DNA of 5,374 nucleotides from Candidatus Aerophobota bacterium (GTDB lineage: Bacteria; Aerophobota; Aerophobia; Aerophobales; JAGHCO01). The stretch covers positions 1 to 5,374 of the forward strand of contig JAGHCO010000230.1 of NCBI GenBank assembly GCA_021160405.1. Direction: 5' to 3'. Below are positions 1 through 5,339 of this stretch, piece by piece (positions within the stretch are counted from its first letter, which is position 1; each line of letters opens with the position of its first letter). A program made the position numbers and the translations under genes. The notes beneath the pieces were generated by a model that was not told the DNA's origin, did not search any database, and saw only the letters and a program-made list of their open reading frames with translations.

Positions 1-114
1 GATATGGTTTCGGTAATCAAAAATGGATATCTTAATGGAACTAAATTGGCAATAATTCCTTATATAGCTGATAGCGGTGTGGTAAAAGAAATTAGGTTGG
101 AGCTAAAAAAATAA
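1..114 (+). CDS. 3' end of an unidentified gene (partial)
   Basis: Frame 1 is open from the window edge for 37 codons and ends in TAA at 112-114. The visible tail includes NGTKLAIIPYIADSGVVKEI and closes with the charged stretch RLELKK. The alternation of hydrophobic and polar residues would suit a beta-strand-rich C-terminus, but I recognise no family. The start lies outside the window, so length, domain content and promoter cannot be judged. It runs in the same direction as the next gene but is separated from it by almost 300 bases containing a repeat, so it is probably not in the same operon. A chance open frame cannot be fully excluded at this length. Confidence 0.5.
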   Translation, partial: DMVSVIKNGYLNGTKLAIIPYIADSGVVKEIRLELKK

Positions 115-212
115 GAAAACAATTCAATAATTCTCTTTTGTGGAATACAAATATTTGCTTAAAAATGGTAAGGGCAAAAGTTTTATGAAAAATTTCTTGA
201 AAATTAGATTAC

Positions 213-248
213 CACGCCTGCCATTGCGAGCGTAAGCGAAGCAATCTC
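213..248 (+). repeat. REP-like palindromic repeat, left copy
   Basis: Bases 222-248 are the exact reverse complement of 5189-5215 at the other end of the window (27 of 27). Bases 223-245 can fold as a hairpin: ATTGC (223-227) pairs with GCAAT (241-245), then comes a GA/GAA internal loop and a GC/GC step closed by a GTAA loop, which is a GNRA tetraloop in RNA. The preceding CACGCCTGCC (213-222) also occurs in the right-hand copy, but there it lies on the other side of the hairpin unit. The type resembles dispersed extragenic palindromes whose spread is linked to RAYT transposases; a degraded RAYT start is present at 3913. Confidence 0.75.
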
Positions 249-336
249 AAGACAGACTCGAAACACGCTCCGGAAAGTCAAAAGAAACTAAATTGTTACC
301 GAAAAGTAGGGGGGCAAGTCAATTTCACTAAAATAC

Positions 337-363
337 TTGATAATAAAGGGTTTAAGATAAAAT
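337..363 (+). promoter_or_regulatory. Weak candidate promoter for the three-gene operon
   Basis: TTGATA (337-342) and TAAAAT (358-363) each resemble a sigma70 hexamer but are only 15 bases apart, shorter than the preferred 16-18. Nothing better was found between the repeat and the ATG at 412. The TTGACA at 377-382 matches the -35 consensus perfectly, but the bases 16-18 downstream fall in the GGAGGAAAAGG ribosome binding site and offer no -10. Confidence 0.25.
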
Positions 364-394
364 TACTAAATAACTTTTGACATTACTTAAAAAT

Positions 395-401
395 AAGGAG
401 G
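395..401 (+). promoter_or_regulatory. Strong ribosome binding site for the ATP-grasp gene
   Basis: AAGGAGG lies 10 bases before the ATG at 412. It is a near-perfect anti-16S match and fixes this ATG as the start. It is the strongest such site in the window and suggests high translation of the first operon gene, which the coupled downstream genes would share. Confidence 0.8.
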
Positions 402-411
402 AAAAGGAAAA

Positions 412-1674
412 ATGAATAGTTTCAAAAGAAAAAAATCAAAAAACAACTTTTTTTGGATAATTGGCGGGGGATTGCTTCAAGTCCCTTTAATTTCAGAGGT
501 AAAAAAATTAGGATATAAAGTCATTGTTTCTGACAGAGACTCTTCCTGTGCTTGCGCTAAAGCTGCTGATATTTTCCTTAAAATAGACATTTTTGATGTT
601 CAAAAACACTTGGAGGAGGCCTTTAGGCTAAAATGTTCTGGTATAAAAATATCTGGAGTATTAGCTGCAGGAATTGACGCTACTGTAACAATGGCTGTCT
701 TAGCTAAAACTTTGGGACTTCCTGGGGTAGATCCAATAGTTGCTTACATTACAAACAATAAAGATATATTCCGAAAAACTCTTGAAAAATTGGGATACCC
801 AGTGCCAAAATTTAAAGTTATTAATACAAAAAACTTTAATGAGGTAGAATCAGCCATAGAAGAGGTAGGCTATCCATTAATTGTAAAAAATGCCGACAGT
901 AGTGGTAGCAGAGGCACCAAAATATTCTATGAAAAGGATTTAGATGGCATAAAGGAAACTATTAGGTCTGCTATGTCTGTTTCGAGATCAAGGCGTGCAT
1001 TAATTGAAGAGCTATGGTCTGGTGAAGAACAAACTGTAGAAACAATTTTTGATGTTAATGGCAAATTTCACCCTTGCTTTATTACAGATAGGATGTTTGA
1101 TAAAAGCGATGGATATGCCATAGAAACGGGGCTAAGACATCCTACTTCATTGCCAGTTGAAAAGCAGAAAGAAATGTACTCGTTGGTTGAAAAAGTAGCA
1201 AGGGATTTAGGAGTTAATATTGGAGCCGCAAAGGTTGATATGATGTTGACAGATAAAGGTCCAAGAATCATCGAGATGACAGTACGTCTATCTGGTGGGT
1301 TCGATAGCCAGTATTTGGTTCCGGCGGCTACAGGAAAAAATGTTTTACGCGCAGCCATTCTAACTGCTCTTGGGAGACCTTTTTCTTTAGAGTTATTAGA
1401 GGATAGAAAACATAAGATTGGTTTTACAGCTTCAATTTGGCCAAAACCAGGTAAAATTGTTGCAATAGAGGGGGTAGAGAAAGCGAGGAAAATACCCGGA
1501 TTTGAAAGATTGTTTTTTAAATACAATATAGGAGACACTGTAGAATCTTATGTAGATTGCACAAAAAGAGTATGCTATGTAATTGTAACTGGCAAAGACG
1601 AAGTATCTGCCAAGGAATCTCTTCAAAAAGTATTAGATACTATTAAAATTAAAACTAAAAGAGACTCAGAATGA
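412..1674 (+). CDS. ATP-grasp carboxylate-amine ligase, L-amino-acid ligase-like
   Basis: This 420-residue protein has the full ATP-grasp layout. A Rossmann-like pre-ATP-grasp domain comes first (about 12-110, GGG at 18-20). The ATP-binding part shows K117 and R121, IVK at 157-159, the glycine-rich loop SSGSRG (163-168) and EE at 199-200. The metal/phosphate region has D276 and E288, then RLSGG (292-296). The last 90 residues (GKIVAIEGVEKA about 347-358, IGDTVESY about 373-380) resemble the C-terminal domain of L-amino-acid ligases. Family knowledge: these enzymes use ATP to form an acyl-phosphate and join it to an amine, giving a dipeptide or amide, in the cytosol. The usual E-x-N metal motif reads E-M-T here. 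No signal peptide is seen; the lysine-rich N-terminus (KRKKSK) is unusual. The substrate is unknown. It overlaps the next gene by 4 bases. Confidence 0.85.
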   Translation: MNSFKRKKSKNNFFWIIGGGLLQVPLISEVKKLGYKVIVSDRDSSCACAKAADIFLKIDIFDVQKHLEEAFRLKCSGIKISGVLAAGIDATVTMAVLAKTLGLPGVDPIVAYITNNKDIFRKTLEKLGYPVPKFKVINTKNFNEVESAIEEVGYPLIVKNADSSGSRGTKIFYEKDLDGIKETIRSAMSVSRSRRALIEELWSGEEQTVETIFDVNGKFHPCFITDRMFDKSDGYAIETGLRHPTSLPVEKQKEMYSLVEKVARDLGVNIGAAKVDMMLTDKGPRIIEMTVRLSGGFDSQYLVPAATGKNVLRAAILTALGRPFSLELLEDRKHKIGFTASIWPKPGKIVAIEGVEKARKIPGFERLFFKYNIGDTVESYVDCTKRVCYVIVTGKDEVSAKESLQKVLDTIKIKTKRDSE

Positions 1675-2774
1675 ACAAAACACTGTTAATTTATGGTGCA
1701 GGTGCTATTGGCAGAGGATATATCCCCTGGGTTTTTCGTCCGGATAAGTATGATTATTACTATGTAGAAATCAATGATAATCTATCTAAATTACTTAACA
1801 AAAACAAAAAAATTACCACTTTCAAAACGGTGAGTTATAATAAATATGAAAGCATGGAGGTACCTGTTAAATATTGCTATCATTTAGATGAAGAGATAGG
1901 AAGAATATCGAAGGTAGATGCTATTATCACCGCTGTTGGTCCTAGAAATATCCTATCAATTATAGAAAATTTTAAAAATACCTCTGTTCCAGTAATATGT
2001 TGTGAAAACGACTCATCCATACCAGAATTAATAACTTCCCTTACCAACAATCCTAATGTTGTTTTTGCTATTCCAGATGTAATTGCTTCGAACACTGCAC
2101 CCCCAGAGTTAAGAGAAAAAGACCCTCTAAGTATAATTACTGAGGATGGTGTTTGTTATATAGACAGTAAAGTAGCTAATCTGGGCGGCAATTGCGTTTA
2201 TGTGGATAAAAATGAATTAAGAAGACAATGGATAGCAAAATTATATCTTCACAACACACCTCATTGTATCGCTGCCTATTTAGGTTCTCTTTTATATGTG
2301 AGGTATTTACATGAATCCATGCAAAACAAAGAATGCGAAAAGATCGTTATAGGTGCTATATATGAAATGAAGAGTGTTCTGTTAAAAAAATTTCATCTTG
2401 ATAAAGATTTCATAGATTGGTATGCAAGTAAAGAATTACAGAGATTTAGAAACACTCTACTTTACGACCCTATTATCAGAGTTGCCAGAGAGCCTTTCCG
2501 TAAGCTATCTCTAAATGGGCGACTCATTGGAGCTGCTCAATTAAGCATTAGCTGTGGAATTATACCAGAAAACATAATAATAGGAATTATGGCAGCTTTT
2601 TGTTATGATAATTTAAATGACCCTGATGCTAATATCAAATACTTAATGAAATCTTTAGAACCTCCAGATTTCCTAAATGTAGCTATGCGGCTGCGTCCCG
2701 GTGAAGCATTGTATGAACTAATGTTAGATAGATGGGATTCTAATTTAAATAAATTAAGGAGATTAAAACAATGA
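1671..2774 (+). CDS. Mannitol-1-phosphate 5-dehydrogenase-like NAD(P) oxidoreductase
   Basis: This 367-residue protein is close in length to MtlD (about 380). The N-terminal nucleotide-binding fold starts with GAGAIGRG (9-16); E33 at the end of the second strand suggests NAD rather than NADP. TAVGP (87-91) and CEN (111-113) match conserved MtlD positions. The long-chain polyol dehydrogenase active site is intact: K190, N195 and H198 in KLYLHNTPH, with the K/N/H spacing of that family. RVAREPFRKLS (270-280) matches the conserved R-x-P-x-RKLS stretch of the C-terminal domain. The expected S-x-VDRI signature is replaced by IPDVIA (134-139), so the substrate may differ from mannitol 1-phosphate. 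The likely reaction is reversible oxidation of a polyol phosphate to a keto-sugar phosphate. The start sits inside the ATP-grasp stop codon (ATGA) with only a weak AAAGAG ahead, implying translational coupling. Confidence 0.85.
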   Translation: MNKTLLIYGAGAIGRGYIPWVFRPDKYDYYYVEINDNLSKLLNKNKKITTFKTVSYNKYESMEVPVKYCYHLDEEIGRISKVDAIITAVGPRNILSIIENFKNTSVPVICCENDSSIPELITSLTNNPNVVFAIPDVIASNTAPPELREKDPLSIITEDGVCYIDSKVANLGGNCVYVDKNELRRQWIAKLYLHNTPHCIAAYLGSLLYVRYLHESMQNKECEKIVIGAIYEMKSVLLKKFHLDKDFIDWYASKELQRFRNTLLYDPIIRVAREPFRKLSLNGRLIGAAQLSISCGIIPENIIIGIMAAFCYDNLNDPDANIKYLMKSLEPPDFLNVAMRLRPGEALYELMLDRWDSNLNKLRRLKQ

Positions 2775-3553
2775 ATAAAGAACAGGTGTTGGAAATTGCT
2801 ATATCAGCAGCTGTTGCGGCCGGAAATTTTTTGCTAAAACATTCTAATGATTTCATAAAAGAGTCTTCCAAGGAGTCCCTTCGTGACATAGTTACCGAAG
2901 TGGATAAATACGCTGAGAAAAAAATTATTGAAATTTTAAAAAATAATTCCAGCAGTTCTATTTTAACTGAAGAATCTGGAAGAATACCTGGAAAAAATAG
3001 AAAAAGTTACTGGATAGTTGATGCTCTGGATGGAACTGTTAATTATGTAAATCATGTGCCTCTTTATGCGATTTCCATAGCCTTCATAGAAGACGGCTTT
3101 CCAAATGTGGGCGTTGTCTACAACCCTGTTTCAAATGATTTATATTATGGAGCAGAGGGGATTGGGATTTATAAAAACCATGCTAAAATAAAAGTGAGAG
3201 ATCGAAAACCCGAGGAATGTTTATTTGCAGTCGCTTTTTCTGGAAAAAAATATGAACCAACAACACGAGGTAAAGAATTTCTTATGTTTGAAAAAGTGAA
3301 TGATAGCACGAGAGGCTGTTTACGTACAGGATCAGCAGCTATGAATCTCTCGTATTTATCCGAAGGTAGATTAGGCGGATGTTGGGGGAAAGCGAACAAG
3401 ACTTGGGATGTTGCAGCTGGACTTCTATTAGCCAAATTATCAGGAGCTATTGTTGAATATAGATACGTCGACAAGGAAAAGAACTTGGTAAGCTATATTG
3501 CAACAGTTCCCTCTGCTTGGAGTTTTATAAAAGAAAAAATAAAATTATGGTAA
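2771..3553 (+). CDS. Inositol monophosphatase-family phosphatase
   Basis: The 260-residue length is typical for the IMPase/SuhB family. All metal-binding motifs are visible: DIVTEVD (39-45), the TEES glutamates (67-68), WIVDALDGT (81-89; D84 and D87, with A85 where proline is usual) and TWDVAAG (211-217, D213). LRTGSAAMNLSYLSEGR (184-200) is the usual R-x-GSAA substrate-side segment. Family members remove phosphate from inositol, sugar or polyol phosphates, or from 3'-phosphoadenosine compounds, using Mg2+; the motifs do not decide which. Beside a polyol-phosphate dehydrogenase, a sugar- or polyol-phosphate substrate is the natural guess. The ATG overlaps the previous stop (ATGA) and has a good AAGGAG at 2756-2761, 9 bases upstream. 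It ends the tightly overlapping part of the operon. Confidence 0.88.
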   Translation: MNKEQVLEIAISAAVAAGNFLLKHSNDFIKESSKESLRDIVTEVDKYAEKKIIEILKNNSSSSILTEESGRIPGKNRKSYWIVDALDGTVNYVNHVPLYAISIAFIEDGFPNVGVVYNPVSNDLYYGAEGIGIYKNHAKIKVRDRKPEECLFAVAFSGKKYEPTTRGKEFLMFEKVNDSTRGCLRTGSAAMNLSYLSEGRLGGCWGKANKTWDVAAGLLLAKLSGAIVEYRYVDKEKNLVSYIATVPSAWSFIKEKIKLW

Positions 3554-3602
3554 TCTCTTCCTTATAGAGGTTTTAACAAGAAATAAACAAAAAAGATTAG
3601 TA

Positions 3603-3878
3603 ATGCAATCTTATCAGGAGACTTTCTCATTGAAGGTAAAAGTTCAGCGTCACAAAGCAATTAATGGAAGCCCTATTTTTACAATAAGCCTTCCCCTGCA
3701 ATGCGCATGTGGCTATCACTTTACCAGACGATTGCAAGTAGGAGTTAACAACCCAATTGTTCCCTGCCCCCTTTGCTACCGCCGCAATTTATTAAAATTA
3801 ACCTGGAAGCTAAAGAAAAGAAAGTTGAAAGATGGCGATTTTGTAGAGGTAATAATGGGGTCGGGTCTTAACATTTGA
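3603..3878 (+). CDS. Small predicted zinc-ribbon protein, unknown function
   Basis: The frame encodes 91 residues from the ATG. The core has two cysteine pairs, CACGYHF (34-40) and CPLCYRR (55-61), about 20 residues apart. That is a plausible four-cysteine zinc ribbon (C-x-C, then C-x2-C), followed by a lysine-rich strand KLTWKLKKRKLKDGDFVEV. No family is recognised. The start is uncertain. The ATG has no Shine-Dalgarno, whereas TTG at 3630 has CAGGAG at 3615-3620, 9 bases upstream, and would give an 82-residue protein beginning MKVKVQRHKAINGSP. The gene starts about 50 bases after the phosphatase and could be read from the same transcript. Its stop codon overlaps the -35 of the promoter at 3875. 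A basic Zn-ribbon could bind nucleic acid or support a partner protein; that is only a guess. Confidence 0.6.
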   Translation: MQSYQETFSLKVKVQRHKAINGSPIFTISLPLQCACGYHFTRRLQVGVNNPIVPCPLCYRRNLLKLTWKLKKRKLKDGDFVEVIMGSGLNI

Positions 3879-3903
3879 CATTGAGAAAATTTTGTGATAC
3901 TTT
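3875..3903 (+). promoter_or_regulatory. Sigma70 promoter, probably of the lost RAYT gene
   Basis: TTGACA (3875-3880) is a perfect -35. After a 17-base spacer comes TACTTT (3898-3903), preceded directly by TGA (3895-3897), which is an extended -10 TGN. Transcription would start near 3910, at the first codon of the RAYT remnant. With no live transposase left, the next gene on this transcript is ribD, about 120 bases further on. Confidence 0.6.
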
Positions 3904-3912
3904 GCTTGTATT

Positions 3913-3990
3913 ATGACAAGAGATTTAAGATTATCTTTTGAGAATGCTACTCACCATATAACGGCGAGGAAAAACAGAAAAGAGATATAA
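3913..3990 (+). pseudogene. 5' remnant of a REP-associated (RAYT, Y1/IS200-like) transposase
   Basis: The frame from ATG 3913 encodes 25 residues and stops at TAA 3988. LRLSFENATHHITARKNR closely resembles the start of RAYT transposases, whose N-termini typically read like LRIEFPGALYHVTARGNR, including the H-h-T-x-R-x-NR core. The catalytic tyrosine and HUH regions, which would lie further along a protein of some 150-300 residues, are gone. After the stop, another frame (3983-4024) reads YKKDTYKKLEG, which may be a frameshifted continuation, but that similarity is weak. Only about 40 bases separate the stop from ribD, so the rest has been deleted. It is a relic, not a working gene. Confidence 0.65.
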
Positions 3991-4031
3991 AAAAGATACT
4001 TATAAAAAATTAGAAGGAAACTAATTTTCAA

Positions 4032-5156
4032 ATGTTAAGACCTAACCCCTATAAAGAGAAGTGGATGAGGTTAGCTTTATCCTTAGCTAAAAAGGGAGAG
4101 GGTAAAGTATCTCCAAATCCTATGGTAGGGGCAGTTTTAGTTAAAGATGGGAAACTTATTGCTAAGGGCTATCATAGGTACTTCGGCGGACCTCATGCTG
4201 AGATTGAAGCTTTAAAAAGAGCAAAAGATAAAGCTAAGGGTGCCACTCTTTACGTGACTTTAGAGCCTTGCTCCCATTATGGGAAAACTCCTCCTTGCAC
4301 TTTGGCTATAATTAAAGCAGGTGTTAGTAAGGTAATAGCTGCAACTATTGATCCCAATCCTTTAAATTCGGGAAGAGGAATAAAAATTTTAAGGGAAAAG
4401 GGGATTGAGACAGAAGTAGGAATCTGTGAAGAGAAAGCCAAAAAACTCAATGAATCCTTTTTTAAGTTTATCCGAGAAAAAATTCCCTTTGTTACAGTTA
4501 AAGCAGGAGCTTCTCTTGATGGAAAGATAGCTACTTTTACAGGAGAATCTAAATGGATAACTGGGGAAAAATCCAGAGAAGTTGCTCATAACCTGCGGAA
4601 CAAATTTGATGCTATTTTAGTGGGGATAAATACAGTAATTAAAGATGACCCTAAACTGCTTCCTCCTTCTCAAAGAAAGTTCTTGCGGGTGATTTTAGAC
4701 AGCAGACTAAGAGTTCCTCTTTCATCTAAAGTTTTAAAGGACCAAAAAAAAGCACCTACTTTAATCTTCACTACTCCTAAGGCAAATCTTAAAAAAATGA
4801 GAATTTTAAAAAATGAGGGAATTAAGATAAATGTTGTAGAGAAAGAAGAAAAGGTTCCCTTAAAAAAAGTTCTTTCCTACCTGGGAGAATTTGGAATAAT
4901 GAGTCTTTTAGTGGAAGGAGGGGGAGAGGTAATTGGCTCTTTCTTTGAAGAAAATTTAGTTGATAAGATTTATCTTTTTATCTCCCCTCGAATTATAGGA
5001 GGGAAAAACTCACTTAGCTGGGTTGGAGGAAAGGGAATAGATTCCTTAGATAAGAGTCCTAAATTAAAGATAAGCTCTTTAAAGAGAATAGATGAGGATA
5101 TTTTTATTGAGGGATATATATTAAAAAATGGTAAATATTCAAAAAAGCACGTATAA
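4032..5156 (+). CDS. ribD: Riboflavin biosynthesis deaminase/reductase RibD
   Basis: This 374-residue bifunctional enzyme has the standard family length. The N-terminal deaminase (about 10-150) carries SPNPMVGAV (27-35), the zinc ligand HAE (55-57) and PCSHYGKTPPC (79-89), whose C80 and C89 complete the site. The C-terminal reductase (about 153-365) carries VKAGASLDGKIA, SKWITG, DAILVGINTVIKDDP and LLVEGGGEVIGSF. It deaminates the pyrimidine made from GTP and then reduces the ribosyl side chain with NADPH, in the cytosol. The ATG at 4032 has AAGGA at 4014-4018, a slightly long 13 bases upstream; M12 is an internal alternative. No FMN riboswitch fits the short upstream gap, and no other rib gene is seen on either side, unlike many rib operons. 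A palindromic repeat begins 2 bases after the stop. Confidence 0.95.
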   Translation: MLRPNPYKEKWMRLALSLAKKGEGKVSPNPMVGAVLVKDGKLIAKGYHRYFGGPHAEIEALKRAKDKAKGATLYVTLEPCSHYGKTPPCTLAIIKAGVSKVIAATIDPNPLNSGRGIKILREKGIETEVGICEEKAKKLNESFFKFIREKIPFVTVKAGASLDGKIATFTGESKWITGEKSREVAHNLRNKFDAILVGINTVIKDDPKLLPPSQRKFLRVILDSRLRVPLSSKVLKDQKKAPTLIFTTPKANLKKMRILKNEGIKINVVEKEEKVPLKKVLSYLGEFGIMSLLVEGGGEVIGSFFEENLVDKIYLFISPRIIGGKNSLSWVGGKGIDSLDKSPKLKISSLKRIDEDIFIEGYILKNGKYSKKHV

Positions 5157-5158
5157 AC

Positions 5159-5218
5159 TGTCATTGCGAGCCTGCCAAAGGCAGGCGTGAGATTGCTTCG
5201 CTTACGCTCGCAATGACA
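5159..5218 (-). repeat. REP-like palindromic repeat, right copy 1
   Basis: TGTCATTGCGAGC (5159-5171) is the perfect reverse complement of 5206-5218, giving a 13-bp outer stem. Inside, GCCTGCC (5170-5176) and GGCAGGC (5180-5186) form a second hairpin with an AAA loop. Bases 5189-5215 match the left-end copy in inverted orientation over 27 bases. It starts 2 bases after ribD, so in RNA it could protect the ribD 3' end or help stop transcription, but no T-run follows, so it is not a classic terminator. Confidence 0.85.
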
Positions 5219-5238
5219 AATGAGCAATCCCCAAAAAC

Positions 5239-5273
5239 GAGATTGCTTCGGGATTTCATCCCTCGCAATGACA
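5239..5273 (-). repeat. REP-like palindromic repeat, right copy 2
   Basis: This shorter relative of copy 1 lies in the same orientation: GAGATTGCTTCG occurs at 5189-5200 and 5239-5250, and CTCGCAATGACA at 5207-5218 and 5262-5273. Its centre differs, with GGGAT (5250-5254) pairing with ATCCC (5258-5262) over a TTC loop, while ATTGC (5242-5246) pairs with GCAAT (5265-5269). Conserved ends with a variable hairpin tip are usual in such families. The AGCAATC at 5223-5229 could also pair with GATTGCT (5241-5247), hinting at a further eroded unit. Confidence 0.8.
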
Positions 5274-5311
5274 CGTGGTTTACTGAGGATTTACCCTTTT
5301 ACGCAAAATAA

Positions 5312-5339
5312 ATTATAATTAATTTTTATTTTTTGTCAA
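5312..5339 (-). promoter_or_regulatory. Candidate consensus promoter reading leftward
   Basis: On the minus strand TTGACA (5339-5334) and TATAAT (5317-5312) are both perfect sigma70 hexamers with a 16-base spacer. Transcription would start near 5305 and cross the two palindromic repeats towards the ribD 3' end. No minus-strand gene is credible there. The surrounding DNA is very AT-rich, which raises the chance of an accidental match, though two perfect hexamers at good spacing are notable. Confidence 0.4.

Larger units (their letters stand above)
115..411. other. Intergenic leader with one repeat, no gene
   Basis: No credible reading frame or RNA gene was found here on either strand. The stretch holds a palindromic repeat at 213-248, a G-run at 308-314, an AT-rich segment from about 320 that may contain the operon promoter, and the AAGGAGG ribosome binding site at 395-401. 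I compared it by eye with common riboswitch cores and saw no match. No convincing hairpin plus T-run terminator is visible for the gene ending at 114. Confidence 0.6.

Noticed and set aside
285..330. G-rich stretch TTACCGAAAAGTAGGGGGG as a possible mobile-element end or riboswitch
   Set aside because: No partner end, target duplication or recognisable aptamer core is visible in the window.
376..384. TTTGACATT shared by the operon leader and the promoter at 3874-3882
   Set aside because: A 9-base match centred on the -35 consensus is expected by chance in this composition, and the left copy has no -10.
1068..1538. 156-codon minus-strand frame inside the ATP-grasp gene
   Set aside because: It is a shadow of a well-supported plus-strand gene, with no family resemblance and no ribosome binding site of note.
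3554..3602. Possible terminator CTCT...AGAG followed by TTTT after the phosphatase gene
   Set aside because: The stem has only 4 base pairs with a 7-base loop and the T-run is short, too weak to call a terminator.
3573..3602. Possible promoter TTAACA-N18-TTAGTA before the zinc-ribbon gene
   Set aside because: Both hexamers are poor matches in AT-rich DNA; read-through from the operon is as likely.
3990..4031. FMN riboswitch upstream of ribD
   Set aside because: The gap is far shorter than an RFN element and none of its conserved segments is seen here or in the RAYT relic.
4970..5227. 85-codon minus-strand frame starting MLICHCERKRSNL
   Set aside because: Its first residues are simply the translation of the palindromic repeat, a common false gene, and the rest is antisense to ribD.
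213..5273. CRISPR array or composite transposon formed by the repeats
   Set aside because: The copies are too few, irregularly spaced and internally palindromic, and there is no intact transposase or cas gene.
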